Source of the DNA: Oligoflexia bacterium
GTDB taxonomy: Bacteria > Bdellovibrionota > UBA1018
Direction of reading: 5' to 3'
Assembly (NCBI GenBank): GCA_903895855.1
Contig: CAITVN010000070.1
Span: forward strand, 25,198 to 89,197
DNA: 64,000 nucleotides
The notes beneath the pieces were generated by a model. It had not been told where the DNA came from. It saw nothing but the letters and a program-made list of their open reading frames with translations, and ran no database searches. Of the stretch, positions 27,976 to 36,505 are shown piece after piece. Within the stretch, counting starts at the first letter, position 1, and the number at the start of each line of letters is the position of its first letter. The position numbers were made by a program, and so were the translations under genes.

Positions 27976-28761
27976 TCACTGCCACATGCGAAACACTAAG
28001 ACTTCAGCCCCTGGCTCAGCCGAGAGCACCACCTCGGTGCCTTGCTCACTTTCGAGTTCTTCATCATTTGCGGGCATGACCGCCAAACCGTCACCTTGCG
28101 AAATCGAAATCTGACTGACATCGCCACTCACTTTGATTTGGCCTTTAACCGCTTGAATCCAGAGGTAGTCACTGGGCTCAGATTCGATCAACCAAGTATC
28201 GTTTGAGGCCTTCGCCTCAGGCTTCTTTTTCCAGCGTTTTGCAGACAACTCAACATTTTGGTGAATGTGAACGAGTCCATCACGTGCCGTTGGCGAGACC
28301 AAAAGCGTGGGCTCACCCGAATCGAGTTGCGAAGTAAAATCGACTTGCTCATATTTCGGTTTGATCGAGGCCTTATTTGGCAGAAACCAAATTTGATACA
28401 AGTGGGTCGACTGATCTTTGAGAGCATTGAACTCAGAATGCCGAATACCACTACCGGCGCTCATTTTTTGAACTTCACCGGGCTTGATGATTCCTTGTGC
28501 CCCCGTCGAATCACGGTGCTCGATGGCGCCTTCGATGACGTAAGTGACAATTTCCATGTCTTTGTGACCATGAGTTGGGAAGCCTTCGCCGCCTTCAATC
28601 CAGTCTTCATTGATTACTCGCAGATAGGCAAACCCCATTTGCTCTTCATCATGGTACTCACCAAACGAAAAGGTGTGGTAGGTCTTCAACCAACCGTGAT
28701 TGAAGTGACCACGGTCTTTTGAACGCCTCAAAACAAATCGGTCAGATTCAGGTGTTTTCAT
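27976..28761 (-). CDS. Pirin-family cupin protein
   Basis: 261 residues, bicupin. The N-terminal cupin has FPTHGHKDMEIVTYVIEG with the His and Glu metal ligands, SGIRHSEFN completes the site, and HTFSFGEY and VINEDWIEGG are typical of pirins. Some bacterial pirins have quercetin 2,3-dioxygenase activity; others modulate enzymes. It starts 34 bp downstream of the DoxX gene and is probably cotranscribed, with the divergent LysR gene as likely controller. Confidence 0.92.
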   Translation of the reverse strand: MKTPESDRFVLRRSKDRGHFNHGWLKTYHTFSFGEYHDEEQMGFAYLRVINEDWIEGGEGFPTHGHKDMEIVTYVIEGAIEHRDSTGAQGIIKPGEVQKMSAGSGIRHSEFNALKDQSTHLYQIWFLPNKASIKPKYEQVDFTSQLDSGEPTLLVSPTARDGLVHIHQNVELSAKRWKKKPEAKASNDTWLIESEPSDYLWIQAVKGQIKVSGDVSQISISQGDGLAVMPANDEELESEQGTEVVLSAEPGAEVLVFRMWQ

Positions 28762-28794
28762 TTCTAACCTCTTTTCCTAATTTCACGTCAAAAT

Positions 28795-29184
28795 CTACTT
28801 CTTAAAAATACCGCGGTAATTTTCTTTGTTTTTGTAAGCTAAGAAAATCATCAACGCTAGAATCACGACCGCCATGCCGATAGTAGAAGGGCCAACAAGA
28901 ATGAGGTGAAACAAGAAAATATTGATTGCCACCGGTGCCAAAAGTATCAAAGCAAACGGCAACTGAATGCCTGTGAGAATCATGAGGCCTGTTATGACCT
29001 CAACTGACTTGATGAACGGAAACAAATAGCCAGTGGCCGCCATGGCGCCGGCAAAAGCCCCGGCTGCTCCCGGCATCGGAGGCATGGGCAAGAAATTTAA
29101 GAAACCATTGAGCCCAAAAACGGTAAAAATTAGGCCTAAAACGATTCTCGCTGCCAAAACTGATTTTTCGATCTTCATAGTCAT
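28795..29184 (-). CDS. DoxX-family membrane protein
   Basis: 129 residues from ATG 29184, with AAAGGAAC just before it; an upstream in-frame ATG at 29229 lacks such a site. Four membrane helices: VLAARIVLGLIFTVFGLNGF, YLFPFIKSVEVITGLMILTG, FALILLAPVAINIFLFHLIL and GMAVVILALMIFLAY. DoxX-like proteins are found with redox-stress genes. Operon with pirin; divergent from LysR. Confidence 0.85.
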   Translation of the reverse strand: MTMKIEKSVLAARIVLGLIFTVFGLNGFLNFLPMPPMPGAAGAFAGAMAATGYLFPFIKSVEVITGLMILTGIQLPFALILLAPVAINIFLFHLILVGPSTIGMAVVILALMIFLAYKNKENYRGIFKK

Positions 29185-29272
29185 GTTCCTTTCGAACGGT
29201 TGGTTAATCTTGAAACTGACTCTCATCATGCCACCAAATCCGTGTGTTGCCTATATGCAATAATATCGACAC

Positions 29273-29294
29273 ATTGTTCTTATTATGCAACAAT
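29273..29294. promoter_or_regulatory. LysR-type dyad between doxX-pirin and lysR genes
   Basis: ATTGTT (29273-29278) and AACAAT (29289-29294) form a perfect dyad with a 10-bp spacer, matching the T-N11-A pattern of LysR boxes. It lies 7 bp before the LysR start and 89 bp from the DoxX start, so binding could control both directions. Confidence 0.55.
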
Positions 29295-29300
29295 CAGAGC

Positions 29301-30254
29301 ATGACAGATTATTCTGAATTGGCCGCATTTGTCGCCCTCGCTGAAACCAAGAGTTTTTCAGGGGCAGCGAGAAAACTAAAATGCCAGAAATCGACCATCA
29401 GTCGCAAGATCTTGAACTTAGAAGAAAGACTCGGCACTTCTCTGGTCTTAAGAACCACCCGCAAAGTAAAACTCAACCGGGCCGGTGAACAACTCTTTAA
29501 CGAGATTCAGCCATCTTTTGCGCATATTGATCGAGCGACCCAAGAAGTCTTTGGAGCCTCTCACGAAATTCAAGGATCGATACGCTTAACCGCTCCTAGT
29601 ATTTTGGGACTGGTCTTATTGCCAGAGGCTCTAGCGACTTTCAGTCAAAAATTTCCAAGAGTGACTGTCGATATCTTGCTCGACGATCGTGTGCTCGATT
29701 TCGTCAGCGATCGAATCGACATTGCCATTCGCACCGGGCCCCTTGAAAACTCAAACCTGAAATCACGAAAACTCGGTGACACCGAATTCTCACTCTTCGT
29801 TTCACCAAATTTCTCAAATTTCTCAAATTTCCAAAACCTAAAAGAAGACCTTCATTCGAGCTCCCACTCTGTGCGCCTTCAAGACCTCAACCAACTTCCC
29901 GGGATCGTCTACACACCAGACGGTGAAGCCATGCCTTGGACCCTGGTCAATCACAAGGGTAACAAACTCAAGCTCAACCCCGTTCAATGCCTACGTGCTA
30001 GCACCCTACAGATGGCCAAAGAGCTAGCCAAGGCCGGCGCTGGAGTCGCTCTGCTGCCAGAATTTATTTGCCAAGACGAATTGATCGCCGGCGAGTTGGT
30101 TCAGATTTTTTCAGAGTGGAAGGCCGAAAAGTCGGTTTACTCAATTGTGTATCCAGACAAGAAAAAAACCTCTCTCGCAGTGACAGAATTGGTAAAACAC
30201 CTCATACCTTACGTGGAAAATTCGGTACAAACCAAGGTTAGACCTCAGCGGTAG
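29301..30254 (+). CDS. LysR-family transcriptional regulator
   Basis: 317 residues from ATG 29301. Winged helix-turn-helix at residues 1-60 (YSELAAFVALAETKSFSGAA, KSTISRKILNLEERLG), then a substrate-binding domain from about 90 (IQGSIRLTAPSILGLVLLPE). The closest style is the AaeR/DmlR-type group. It is divergent from the DoxX-pirin pair, the usual geometry for regulator and target. Its last 10 bp overlap the DksA-like gene tail to tail. Confidence 0.92.
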   Translation: MTDYSELAAFVALAETKSFSGAARKLKCQKSTISRKILNLEERLGTSLVLRTTRKVKLNRAGEQLFNEIQPSFAHIDRATQEVFGASHEIQGSIRLTAPSILGLVLLPEALATFSQKFPRVTVDILLDDRVLDFVSDRIDIAIRTGPLENSNLKSRKLGDTEFSLFVSPNFSNFSNFQNLKEDLHSSSHSVRLQDLNQLPGIVYTPDGEAMPWTLVNHKGNKLKLNPVQCLRASTLQMAKELAKAGAGVALLPEFICQDELIAGELVQIFSEWKAEKSVYSIVYPDKKKTSLAVTELVKHLIPYVENSVQTKVRPQR

Positions 30255-30724
30255 CCGCCCCGTGCATAGGAGTCTCGGTTCGCAAAACCCGCCATCTCAT
30301 CACGAATATTTGGCCGGTGAATTCGTCTAGATTGCACCTCCATGGCCTCTTTACATTCAATGCAAAAACGAGTCTCTGGGATCGCCTTAAGTCTTGCCGT
30401 TGAAATCGAATCGCCGCACCCCTCACACTCACCGTACACGCCTCGCTCTAAGCGGTTCATGGCGCTCTCTATTTCTTGGATTTCTCTGATTTCTGATTTT
30501 GCTAGTTCAGCGCTAAGTGCACGTACTAATTCATCAGTTCCAGAATCAGAGGCGTCTAACTGAATGTGCCCGATGCCTTTACCTTCTACCAAACTAAATT
30601 CACCGCGTTCAGCTTTCTCAATCTGACTTTCGGTTTTCTTGATTGCTGCGCGTTTTGCAGTCAACGTCTCCAATATTTTTAGGCGCTTCGCTTCTATCAT
30701 TTGCTTGCTTTGCTTTTTCTTCAC
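30245..30724 (-). CDS. TraR/DksA-family zinc-finger protein
   Basis: 159 residues with a GTG start at 30724 and GGAG six bases before it. A long helical coiled-coil N-terminus (residues 5-90) is followed by a four-cysteine zinc finger: C100, C103, C121, C124 (YGECEGCG ... FCIEC). Members bind the RNA polymerase secondary channel. The tip lacks an obvious DxxDxA motif, so it may not be a functional DksA. The last residues are Arg/Gly-rich. Confidence 0.88.
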   Translation of the reverse strand: MKKKQSKQMIEAKRLKILETLTAKRAAIKKTESQIEKAERGEFSLVEGKGIGHIQLDASDSGTDELVRALSAELAKSEIREIQEIESAMNRLERGVYGECEGCGDSISTARLKAIPETRFCIECKEAMEVQSRRIHRPNIRDEMAGFANRDSYARGGYR

Positions 30725-30889
30725 GGTTGCTCCATTCTTTTAAATGCCGATAGACTTCATGCAGCAAAATAGTTTGCCCACTGACTTCGCCATCAACAAA
30801 AGATTGTCGTGATTTTTGCAAAGAACAGGCCATCGAATAGCCGTTCAGAATAATTCGATTTTGCCTCAACGCTTAACTGGCAATTAAAA

Positions 30890-32311
30890 CTAGAACTGAG
30901 CCGAGTCGATCGCGTCATCTCTATCAAGGCTTCGCTCAGCAAACGCTGGTCGAACCTTCGCTTGAACCGGACCTGGCCGGTGCTGTCGCTTCACTTCTGG
31001 CCGTGGCCCGCCCCGACCTTCACTCTGCGGCTTGGGTCGAGATCTCGGATGAGCTGGCTCGATGGCAGCCCTCACAGGCGATGGTGCCGCCACCAGAACT
31101 GGTGACTTCACTTGAGAGATCACAGGACGACTACCGGTCTGTATGACCGAAGGCTGACTCGGCTGCTGATTGGCTGGCCGCTTTGCCGCCATTCCTTCTT
31201 GTGAACGAACTTTAGGTTCAGCAGACCCCGTCTTTTTCAACAAACGAAGAATCTCGCGCCATTGCTCTCTGTCTTCAGGCAGAACAAACGAAATCGCCTC
31301 ACCCACTGCACCATTTCGCCCCGTGCGGCCAATACGGTGAATGTAATCTTCTGGTAACTGCGGCAAGTCGTAATTAATCACATGGGCAATATCAACGACA
31401 TCAATGCCCCGTGAGGCGATGTCGGTGGCAACCATGATTTGAGGTTTGCCGGCCTTAAAACCTTTGAGAGCTAAATTTCTCTGACTCTGCGTGCGACCAC
31501 CGTGAATTCGACCCACATCAATACCATAAGAGGTCAAAAATTTCGAAACGCGGTCAGTTCGAACCTGAGTCCGGGCAAAAATCAGAATCAGACCCTTACG
31601 ATCATTCAGTTCATTGAGAAGGGCTTCGTTCTTATCTTTCACCGTGGTTGGCACAATCGATTGTGAAATCGTGCCGGCAGCCTGCGAAGTGGTACCAACG
31701 GCGATGCGAACCGGAGAAAAAAGAACTTTTTTACACAAATCGTCTAGAGTTTTATCCCAGGTGGCAGAAAACAAGAAATTCTGTCGCTGCCTTGGCAAGA
31801 GTGAAACAATCTCGTTGAGCTGAGGAGCGAACCCCATGTCAAGCATGCGATCGGCTTCGTCTAGCGTAAAAGCCGCTACGTTTGAAAGGCTGATATTGCC
31901 TCGACCGAGGTGATCAAGCAATCGCCCAGGAGTCGCAATGATCATGCGAGGCCTTCTGGCAATGGCCTTATTCTGATTAAAAAATGAAGCTCCACCGATA
32001 ATGACAGCCGACCGAAGGTCATGTGCGTGCTGAGTAAGTTTTCTCCAAAACTCGTCGATCTGCAGCGCCAGCTCACGTGTTGGGGCAAGAACCAACGCAG
32101 TTGCAGCAGGATTTTCAAGTAACTTGACTGCGATTGGCAGACAAAAAGCAGCCGTTTTGCCAGTACCGGTTTGCGCGGTCGCGAGAATGTCTTTGCCCTC
32201 AAGGCCCAACGGCACCGCTTTGACCTGAATCGGAGTCGGCTCAAGAAAGCCCATGCCTTTCAGAGATTTATTGAGTACTTCCGGTAACTTAAATTGATTA
32301 AATGAGTTCAC
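30890..32311 (-). CDS. DEAD-box RNA helicase (RhlE-like)
   Basis: 473 residues. Ordered motifs: Q motif near FLEPTPIQVKAVPLG, I ATAQTGTGKTAAF, Ia PTRELALQ, II LDEADRML, III FSAT, then domain 2 with VATDIASRGIDVVD and VI HRIGRTGRNG. The C-terminal 110 residues are basic and Pro/Arg/Gln-rich, like RhlE, and should hold RNA. Remodels structured RNA, for instance in ribosome assembly or decay. A 233-bp gap without clear features separates it from TauE. Confidence 0.95.
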   Translation of the reverse strand: MNSFNQFKLPEVLNKSLKGMGFLEPTPIQVKAVPLGLEGKDILATAQTGTGKTAAFCLPIAVKLLENPAATALVLAPTRELALQIDEFWRKLTQHAHDLRSAVIIGGASFFNQNKAIARRPRMIIATPGRLLDHLGRGNISLSNVAAFTLDEADRMLDMGFAPQLNEIVSLLPRQRQNFLFSATWDKTLDDLCKKVLFSPVRIAVGTTSQAAGTISQSIVPTTVKDKNEALLNELNDRKGLILIFARTQVRTDRVSKFLTSYGIDVGRIHGGRTQSQRNLALKGFKAGKPQIMVATDIASRGIDVVDIAHVINYDLPQLPEDYIHRIGRTGRNGAVGEAISFVLPEDREQWREILRLLKKTGSAEPKVRSQEGMAAKRPANQQPSQPSVIQTGSRPVISQVKSPVLVAAPSPVRAAIEPAHPRSRPKPQSEGRGGPRPEVKRQHRPGPVQAKVRPAFAERSLDRDDAIDSAQF

Positions 32312-32544
32312 ATTGGCCTTTCAGACACGAATCGATAAAAAAATGGTTTTCAGCCATGTACCATAGGGTGTTAGACAAATCCAAACTTTATTCTTTCATA
32401 TCGGTTATTTAATAAATAAAACCGCGCGAACTCGACCTGGTCACAAGCGCTAGGTTGTTACCCTTGGCGCCGCAAACACTCGTTTCTCTAATCAAGCCCA
32501 GTTCTGCGATGACTTTCACACTCAAACTATTGTAAAACGGGGCG

Positions 32545-33312
32545 ATGCAACTTCTCACATCGGTACTCTTGCTCATCGCGGGCCTAGTGACCGGCTTTAT
32601 CGACTCGATCGCCGGTGGCGGCGGTTTGATTTCACTGCCTTCCTTGGGTTTTGTTTTAGGCCTTGGCCCCCATGCGATCGGCACCAATAAAATTGTCGGA
32701 ACCATGGCCGCTGCGGTCGCACTTTGGGTTTACGCGCGCAGAGGTCACTTTCAAATCAAGCAAAGCCTAGTGTTCACCGTTTGCATCTCGATCGGAGCAT
32801 TTTTAGGCAGCCGACTTTCGCCCTTTATTCCACCTCACTTTTTTAAGATCTTTTTGCTCTTGTCGTGTCCACTTCTACTTTGGGTCGTTTGGAAAAAAGA
32901 CCTGTGGATTGGAACCTTGCACCCAAAATCGAAGACTGGCTGGGTTTCTTTAGTTTTGGTCATCACGTCTGGCGTAGCCGTCGGATTTTATGACGGTCTC
33001 TGGGGCCCTGGCGGCGGAACGTTCATGCTCTTGTCGTTGCTGTTTATTGTGAAACTCCCGCTTTTACAAGCTCTCGCCGCCTCTAAGTTTGCGAACACGG
33101 TTTCTGCCGGCACCTCGTTAATTTCGTATGCGTCACAGGGTTTTGTTCATTGGCCCGAGGGCATCACGATGGCCATTGCAGTAACCGTCGGCGCCTACTT
33201 CGGCGCTCGACTCACTAGCCGCCCCGACTCGAAACACGCGACACGCTTTGTGCGAGTGGCCTTGGGTGTGGTGGCGACCCTGCTGGCGATAAAGCTGATC
33301 TTCTTGTCGTGA
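32545..33312 (+). CDS. TauE/SafE-family anion transporter
   Basis: 255 residues with about eight membrane helices in two similar halves. Signature pieces: SIAGGGGLISLPSLGFVLGL in the first half and YDGLWGPGGGTFMLLSLLF in the second, with IGTNKIVGTMAA and ASKFANTVSAG between. The family exports sulfite, sulfoacetate or related organosulfonates; the substrate here is unknown. No partner gene is evident. Confidence 0.92.
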   Translation: MQLLTSVLLLIAGLVTGFIDSIAGGGGLISLPSLGFVLGLGPHAIGTNKIVGTMAAAVALWVYARRGHFQIKQSLVFTVCISIGAFLGSRLSPFIPPHFFKIFLLLSCPLLLWVVWKKDLWIGTLHPKSKTGWVSLVLVITSGVAVGFYDGLWGPGGGTFMLLSLLFIVKLPLLQALAASKFANTVSAGTSLISYASQGFVHWPEGITMAIAVTVGAYFGARLTSRPDSKHATRFVRVALGVVATLLAIKLIFLS

Positions 33313-33325
33313 CAGTAGAATTTCT

Positions 33326-33377
33326 TAATATACTACCCATATTGTGCTTCTCTTGATCTAATATTGGTAGTATATTA
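33326..33377. repeat. Inverted repeat in front of AAA/DUF4143 gene
   Basis: TAATATACTACC (33326-33337) and GGTAGTATATTA (33366-33377) are exact inverted copies, 28 bp apart. The right copy ends 6 bp before the start codon at 33384. It could be an operator or a 5' hairpin over the ribosome binding site; there is no Shine-Dalgarno in between. Confidence 0.7.
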
Positions 33378-33383
33378 CTAAAA

Positions 33384-34565
33384 ATGCCACATTTTCGCCC
33401 ACGACACCTTCAAACGCGCCTTCAAAAACTTTCGACATTTTGGCCCATTGTTGGCGTCACGGGAATGCGCCAGGTCGGCAAAACTACCCTCCTCGAAAAA
33501 CAGATTCGCTTTCACTCTGTCGCGTCGCTCGATCACGACTCGACCCGAAGCGATGCCGAGAATTCTGCTGTTTCTTTTTTGTCTAAGCTCGAAACGCCCG
33601 CACTCATTGATGAAATTCAGAAAGTGCCCAAGCTTTTTGACGCTCTCAAGTACCTCGTTCATAAAAACAAGAAACCCGGACAGTACTTTGTCACTGGATC
33701 CGTTTCGTTTTCTGAAGGTGCCGATATTCGAGAGTCTTTAACCGGCAGAATAGGCACCTGCCAACTTTTTCCGCTCACGCTGAGTGAAGCCCTCGAAATG
33801 CCACCGCCCGATAAGCCCACAATCGAAATTAAAAACGGTATGAAGCCGCGAGTGTCGCTCGAAGATTTTTCGAGAGCCATGATTCGGGGCGGGATGCCAG
33901 TGCCCATGTTTCTGCGTGATCCTTCTCAAGTTGAAACCTTCTTCGAGGGCTGGCTCAACACCAGTGTGCTGCGCGATTTGTCGCGCTTCATGGGCAAGAA
34001 ATTCGAGGCCGACTTTGCTTTTGCTCTGCTTGAGAAAATTGGCCGCGCACTGCGTGAGGGCGAGCTGCCTACCTCTGCCCACTTTGGCGGATCTTCATCT
34101 CGTAAACTCAACAACTACCTCACGGCATTCGAAAGTATCTTTCTCATGAGAAGAATACGGTGTCATGAACTCGGAACCGGTAAAGATGCTTGGCTACCCA
34201 CCGACTCCGGTTTTGCAAATTATCTCATGAAAGACACCCGTGGCGAAGGTGCGACGCTCTCATTGGCTCGCCTCACCGTACTCAATGAGCTCTTTTCAGT
34301 TCATGAAAGCATCGGAAAGCCCTTTTTTCTGCGATATTTCAAAAGTGCAAAAGGCACGCCTGTAGATTTTATTTTTGAAGACACGCCTGTTCGAATTGTA
34401 CCACTTGCAGACACGAGTCGCGGCCCCTGGGGGCACTATGAAAAATCGGTACTGGGTGCAATGAAAACGCTCAAATCGAATCGCGGTATTTTGCTTGCTC
34501 CAGTAGACCGGGCTCACATCCAGAAAGCGGGCATTTCGATCTTGCCGTGGATGGTGTGGAGTTGA
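33384..34565 (+). CDS. AAA ATPase with DUF4143 C-terminal region
   Basis: 393 residues. N-terminal AAA_14 ATPase: Walker A VTGMRQVGKTTLLEKQ near residue 28, Walker B ETPALIDEIQKVPKLFDAL near 72, sensor YFVTGSVSF. The C-terminal DUF4143 region from about 200 normally ends in a nuclease-like VDFL...xxEVK motif; here the first half is kept (GTPVDFIFE) but EVK is replaced by VRIVPLAD. Family members are stand-alone ATPases of unknown role, often in several copies. Preceded by an inverted repeat. Confidence 0.88.
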   Translation: MPHFRPRHLQTRLQKLSTFWPIVGVTGMRQVGKTTLLEKQIRFHSVASLDHDSTRSDAENSAVSFLSKLETPALIDEIQKVPKLFDALKYLVHKNKKPGQYFVTGSVSFSEGADIRESLTGRIGTCQLFPLTLSEALEMPPPDKPTIEIKNGMKPRVSLEDFSRAMIRGGMPVPMFLRDPSQVETFFEGWLNTSVLRDLSRFMGKKFEADFAFALLEKIGRALREGELPTSAHFGGSSSRKLNNYLTAFESIFLMRRIRCHELGTGKDAWLPTDSGFANYLMKDTRGEGATLSLARLTVLNELFSVHESIGKPFFLRYFKSAKGTPVDFIFEDTPVRIVPLADTSRGPWGHYEKSVLGAMKTLKSNRGILLAPVDRAHIQKAGISILPWMVWS

Positions 34566-34699
34566 TCGCTCCATAAAGCCCCCCCGAGATCACTCGTAGT
34601 GCAAGAGTCCTGGTTTTGCAATGCTTTCACACACTTTACGCATTGGCAGTGAGTCGGTTTTTTATTTACAGACCCCTGATCATCGGTCATTCTTTTTAA

Positions 34700-35809
34700 A
34701 TGAAATTGAAAAAATACAGACCCGCAACCGAACTCTCTCTCGCAGTTGGCCTAATCAGCTTTTTCGTCGCCAATTCACCAGCCCAAGCCGTCGGAGTTTT
34801 CAGCATCAAGAGTCGCACGACCGGTCTTGATAAAACGAATGCGGCTGAATTGGCGGTCTATGATTCGTTCGGCACGATCGCAGACGCGCTTGAAGCAACC
34901 ATCAATGATGGAATCTTAAGCGAAACCCTTCGCACAGGGTTGACCACCCACTTCGCCAAAGCGGGTGCGTCTCCTGACTCGTCTTTATTCGTTGACCGAG
35001 CTTCTGACTTCTCGGTCACCTCAATCACCACGGGCGGCCAATTCAATCAATCGGGTACATTCAATTTTAGTTCATCGGCTAACGCCATGCCTAGCGCAGG
35101 CGCCGCAGGCCAAGGATCAGTGGTTATCGGAATCAAGGCCAATAAATTAGGAATTGGCTCAATTGGCCCGATTCAAGGTAGCCGCCTTAGCCTTTACGCT
35201 CATTTTTTCACTTTTTCTCAAGCAATCAGCGTCGTTAATCTTTCTATGACTAATTTTGGTTTAGATGCCCAGTACGCTATTGTACCAGGAGTGGGAACTT
35301 CATTCCTGGCCAGATGGAACGGCTTACACGTAGCCTCGGGATTCAACTACTCATCAAATACGATCGCTTTAACTTCGAGCCTCACCCAAAGCAGTACTAG
35401 TGGCACTGAAACTGTTGCGTTCGATATGAATTACACGCTCTCTTCTAAAACGAGCACTTTTTGGGTTCCGGTTGAAATTTCAACCAGTGCCACACTTCTT
35501 AGTTTCATGACTTTCTCGACAGGGTTCGGAGCTGACCTCAACTTTGGCACTTCGAAACTACTCGGTGACTCAACCGGAACCATGACCGCCTCTACGACTG
35601 CTACCGGTCTGAGCTCTGCCAACCTGTTCTCTGGCACTCCGACTCTCGATTTCACTTCTGCTGGAAACAGTGCAGGCATTTCAGTCATCGCACCTCGTTT
35701 AATGATTGGCGGTCAATTCTCACTTTTCGCTCTGAAATTTGGCGGCGAGTACACTTACTACACCAGCGGGGCCACTGGCTACGCCGGCTGGGCCAGAATT
35801 GCCATCTGA
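34700..35809 (+). CDS. Exported beta-strand-rich protein, probable outer-membrane barrel
   Basis: 369 residues with a signal peptide (LAVGLISFFVANSPAQA). After a short helical part (residues 40-90) the sequence is alternating polar/hydrophobic beta strand rich in Ser, Thr and Gly, ending with an aromatic-rich strand (GGEYTYYTSGATGYAGWARI), as in outer-membrane barrels. It reminds me of the Lsa36-family surface proteins described in Leptospira, though that is a weak recollection. A 134-bp gap precedes it. Confidence 0.7.
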   Translation: MKLKKYRPATELSLAVGLISFFVANSPAQAVGVFSIKSRTTGLDKTNAAELAVYDSFGTIADALEATINDGILSETLRTGLTTHFAKAGASPDSSLFVDRASDFSVTSITTGGQFNQSGTFNFSSSANAMPSAGAAGQGSVVIGIKANKLGIGSIGPIQGSRLSLYAHFFTFSQAISVVNLSMTNFGLDAQYAIVPGVGTSFLARWNGLHVASGFNYSSNTIALTSSLTQSSTSGTETVAFDMNYTLSSKTSTFWVPVEISTSATLLSFMTFSTGFGADLNFGTSKLLGDSTGTMTASTTATGLSSANLFSGTPTLDFTSAGNSAGISVIAPRLMIGGQFSLFALKFGGEYTYYTSGATGYAGWARIAI

Positions 35810-35851
35810 AATTCGCGAGCTGACTTTAGTTTAACAAGCTGAGTAGTTTAA

Positions 35852-36505
35852 ATGAGCAATCCCACTCTAACCTTACACTCTTATCGCCGCTGCCCATTTG
35901 CTATGAGAGTGAGAATGACACTCGAAGAAAAGCAAATTGAGTACACGGTCATCGAAGAAAATCTTTCTGAATTCTCTAAAGAACTTCTCGAGGCACATCC
36001 ACAAGCAAGAGTGCCTCTTTTAATAGCTCACTGGGCTCCCAGTGAGTCATCACCCCACTCAATGGCCATTTACGAATCGTCGATCATCACTGAATTCGTC
36101 GACGAGACTTTCACCGACAAACCGCTCATGCCAAAAGATGCCGGTGATCGAGCCAAAGTTAGACTTCTCACCTACTGGTGCGACCAAATCTTCAAGCCCG
36201 ACTTAGACCTCTATAAATATGAGCTCAAGAATTTGACTAGCGAAGAGTTTGCCCAGCTACGCGTTCGGCTCAACTCGCACCTAAGAAAAATTGAGACTGA
36301 ACTCAGTGAGTCTCAAGGAAATTTCTTAATCGGTCAATCTATCACTCTCGCCGACATTCACTTGTTTCCACTTTTTAGGCAATTTAAGCGCGCGACACCG
36401 GTGTTTTCTGATCTGTCTCACTATTCACAACTCAACCATTGGCTCGAATCGATCTTAGCGAGGCCCAGCTTTGAGCGAGTCATGAACAAGAACCTTAAGG
36501 TTTAA
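35852..36505 (+). CDS. Glutathione S-transferase-like protein
   Basis: 217 residues. Thioredoxin-like N-terminal domain with SYRRCPFAMRVRMTLEEK (CPFA in place of CPYC, one cysteine) and the cis-Pro segment ARVPLLIAHW; helical C-terminal domain from about 95, with FLIGQSITLADIHLFPLF. Close in pattern to stringent-starvation/glutaredoxin-2-like GSTs. Conjugates or reduces with glutathione. Its last 51 bp overlap the M1 peptidase gene on the other strand. Confidence 0.88.
   Translation: MSNPTLTLHSYRRCPFAMRVRMTLEEKQIEYTVIEENLSEFSKELLEAHPQARVPLLIAHWAPSESSPHSMAIYESSIITEFVDETFTDKPLMPKDAGDRAKVRLLTYWCDQIFKPDLDLYKYELKNLTSEEFAQLRVRLNSHLRKIETELSESQGNFLIGQSITLADIHLFPLFRQFKRATPVFSDLSHYSQLNHWLESILARPSFERVMNKNLKV

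Noticed and set aside
30618..30869. 83-residue frame on the minus strand just upstream of and overlapping the DksA-like gene
   Set aside because: Overlaps the DksA-like start by 107 bp out of frame, where DksA has a good ribosome site; the tail is highly polar and non-protein-like. Could be real but unsupported.
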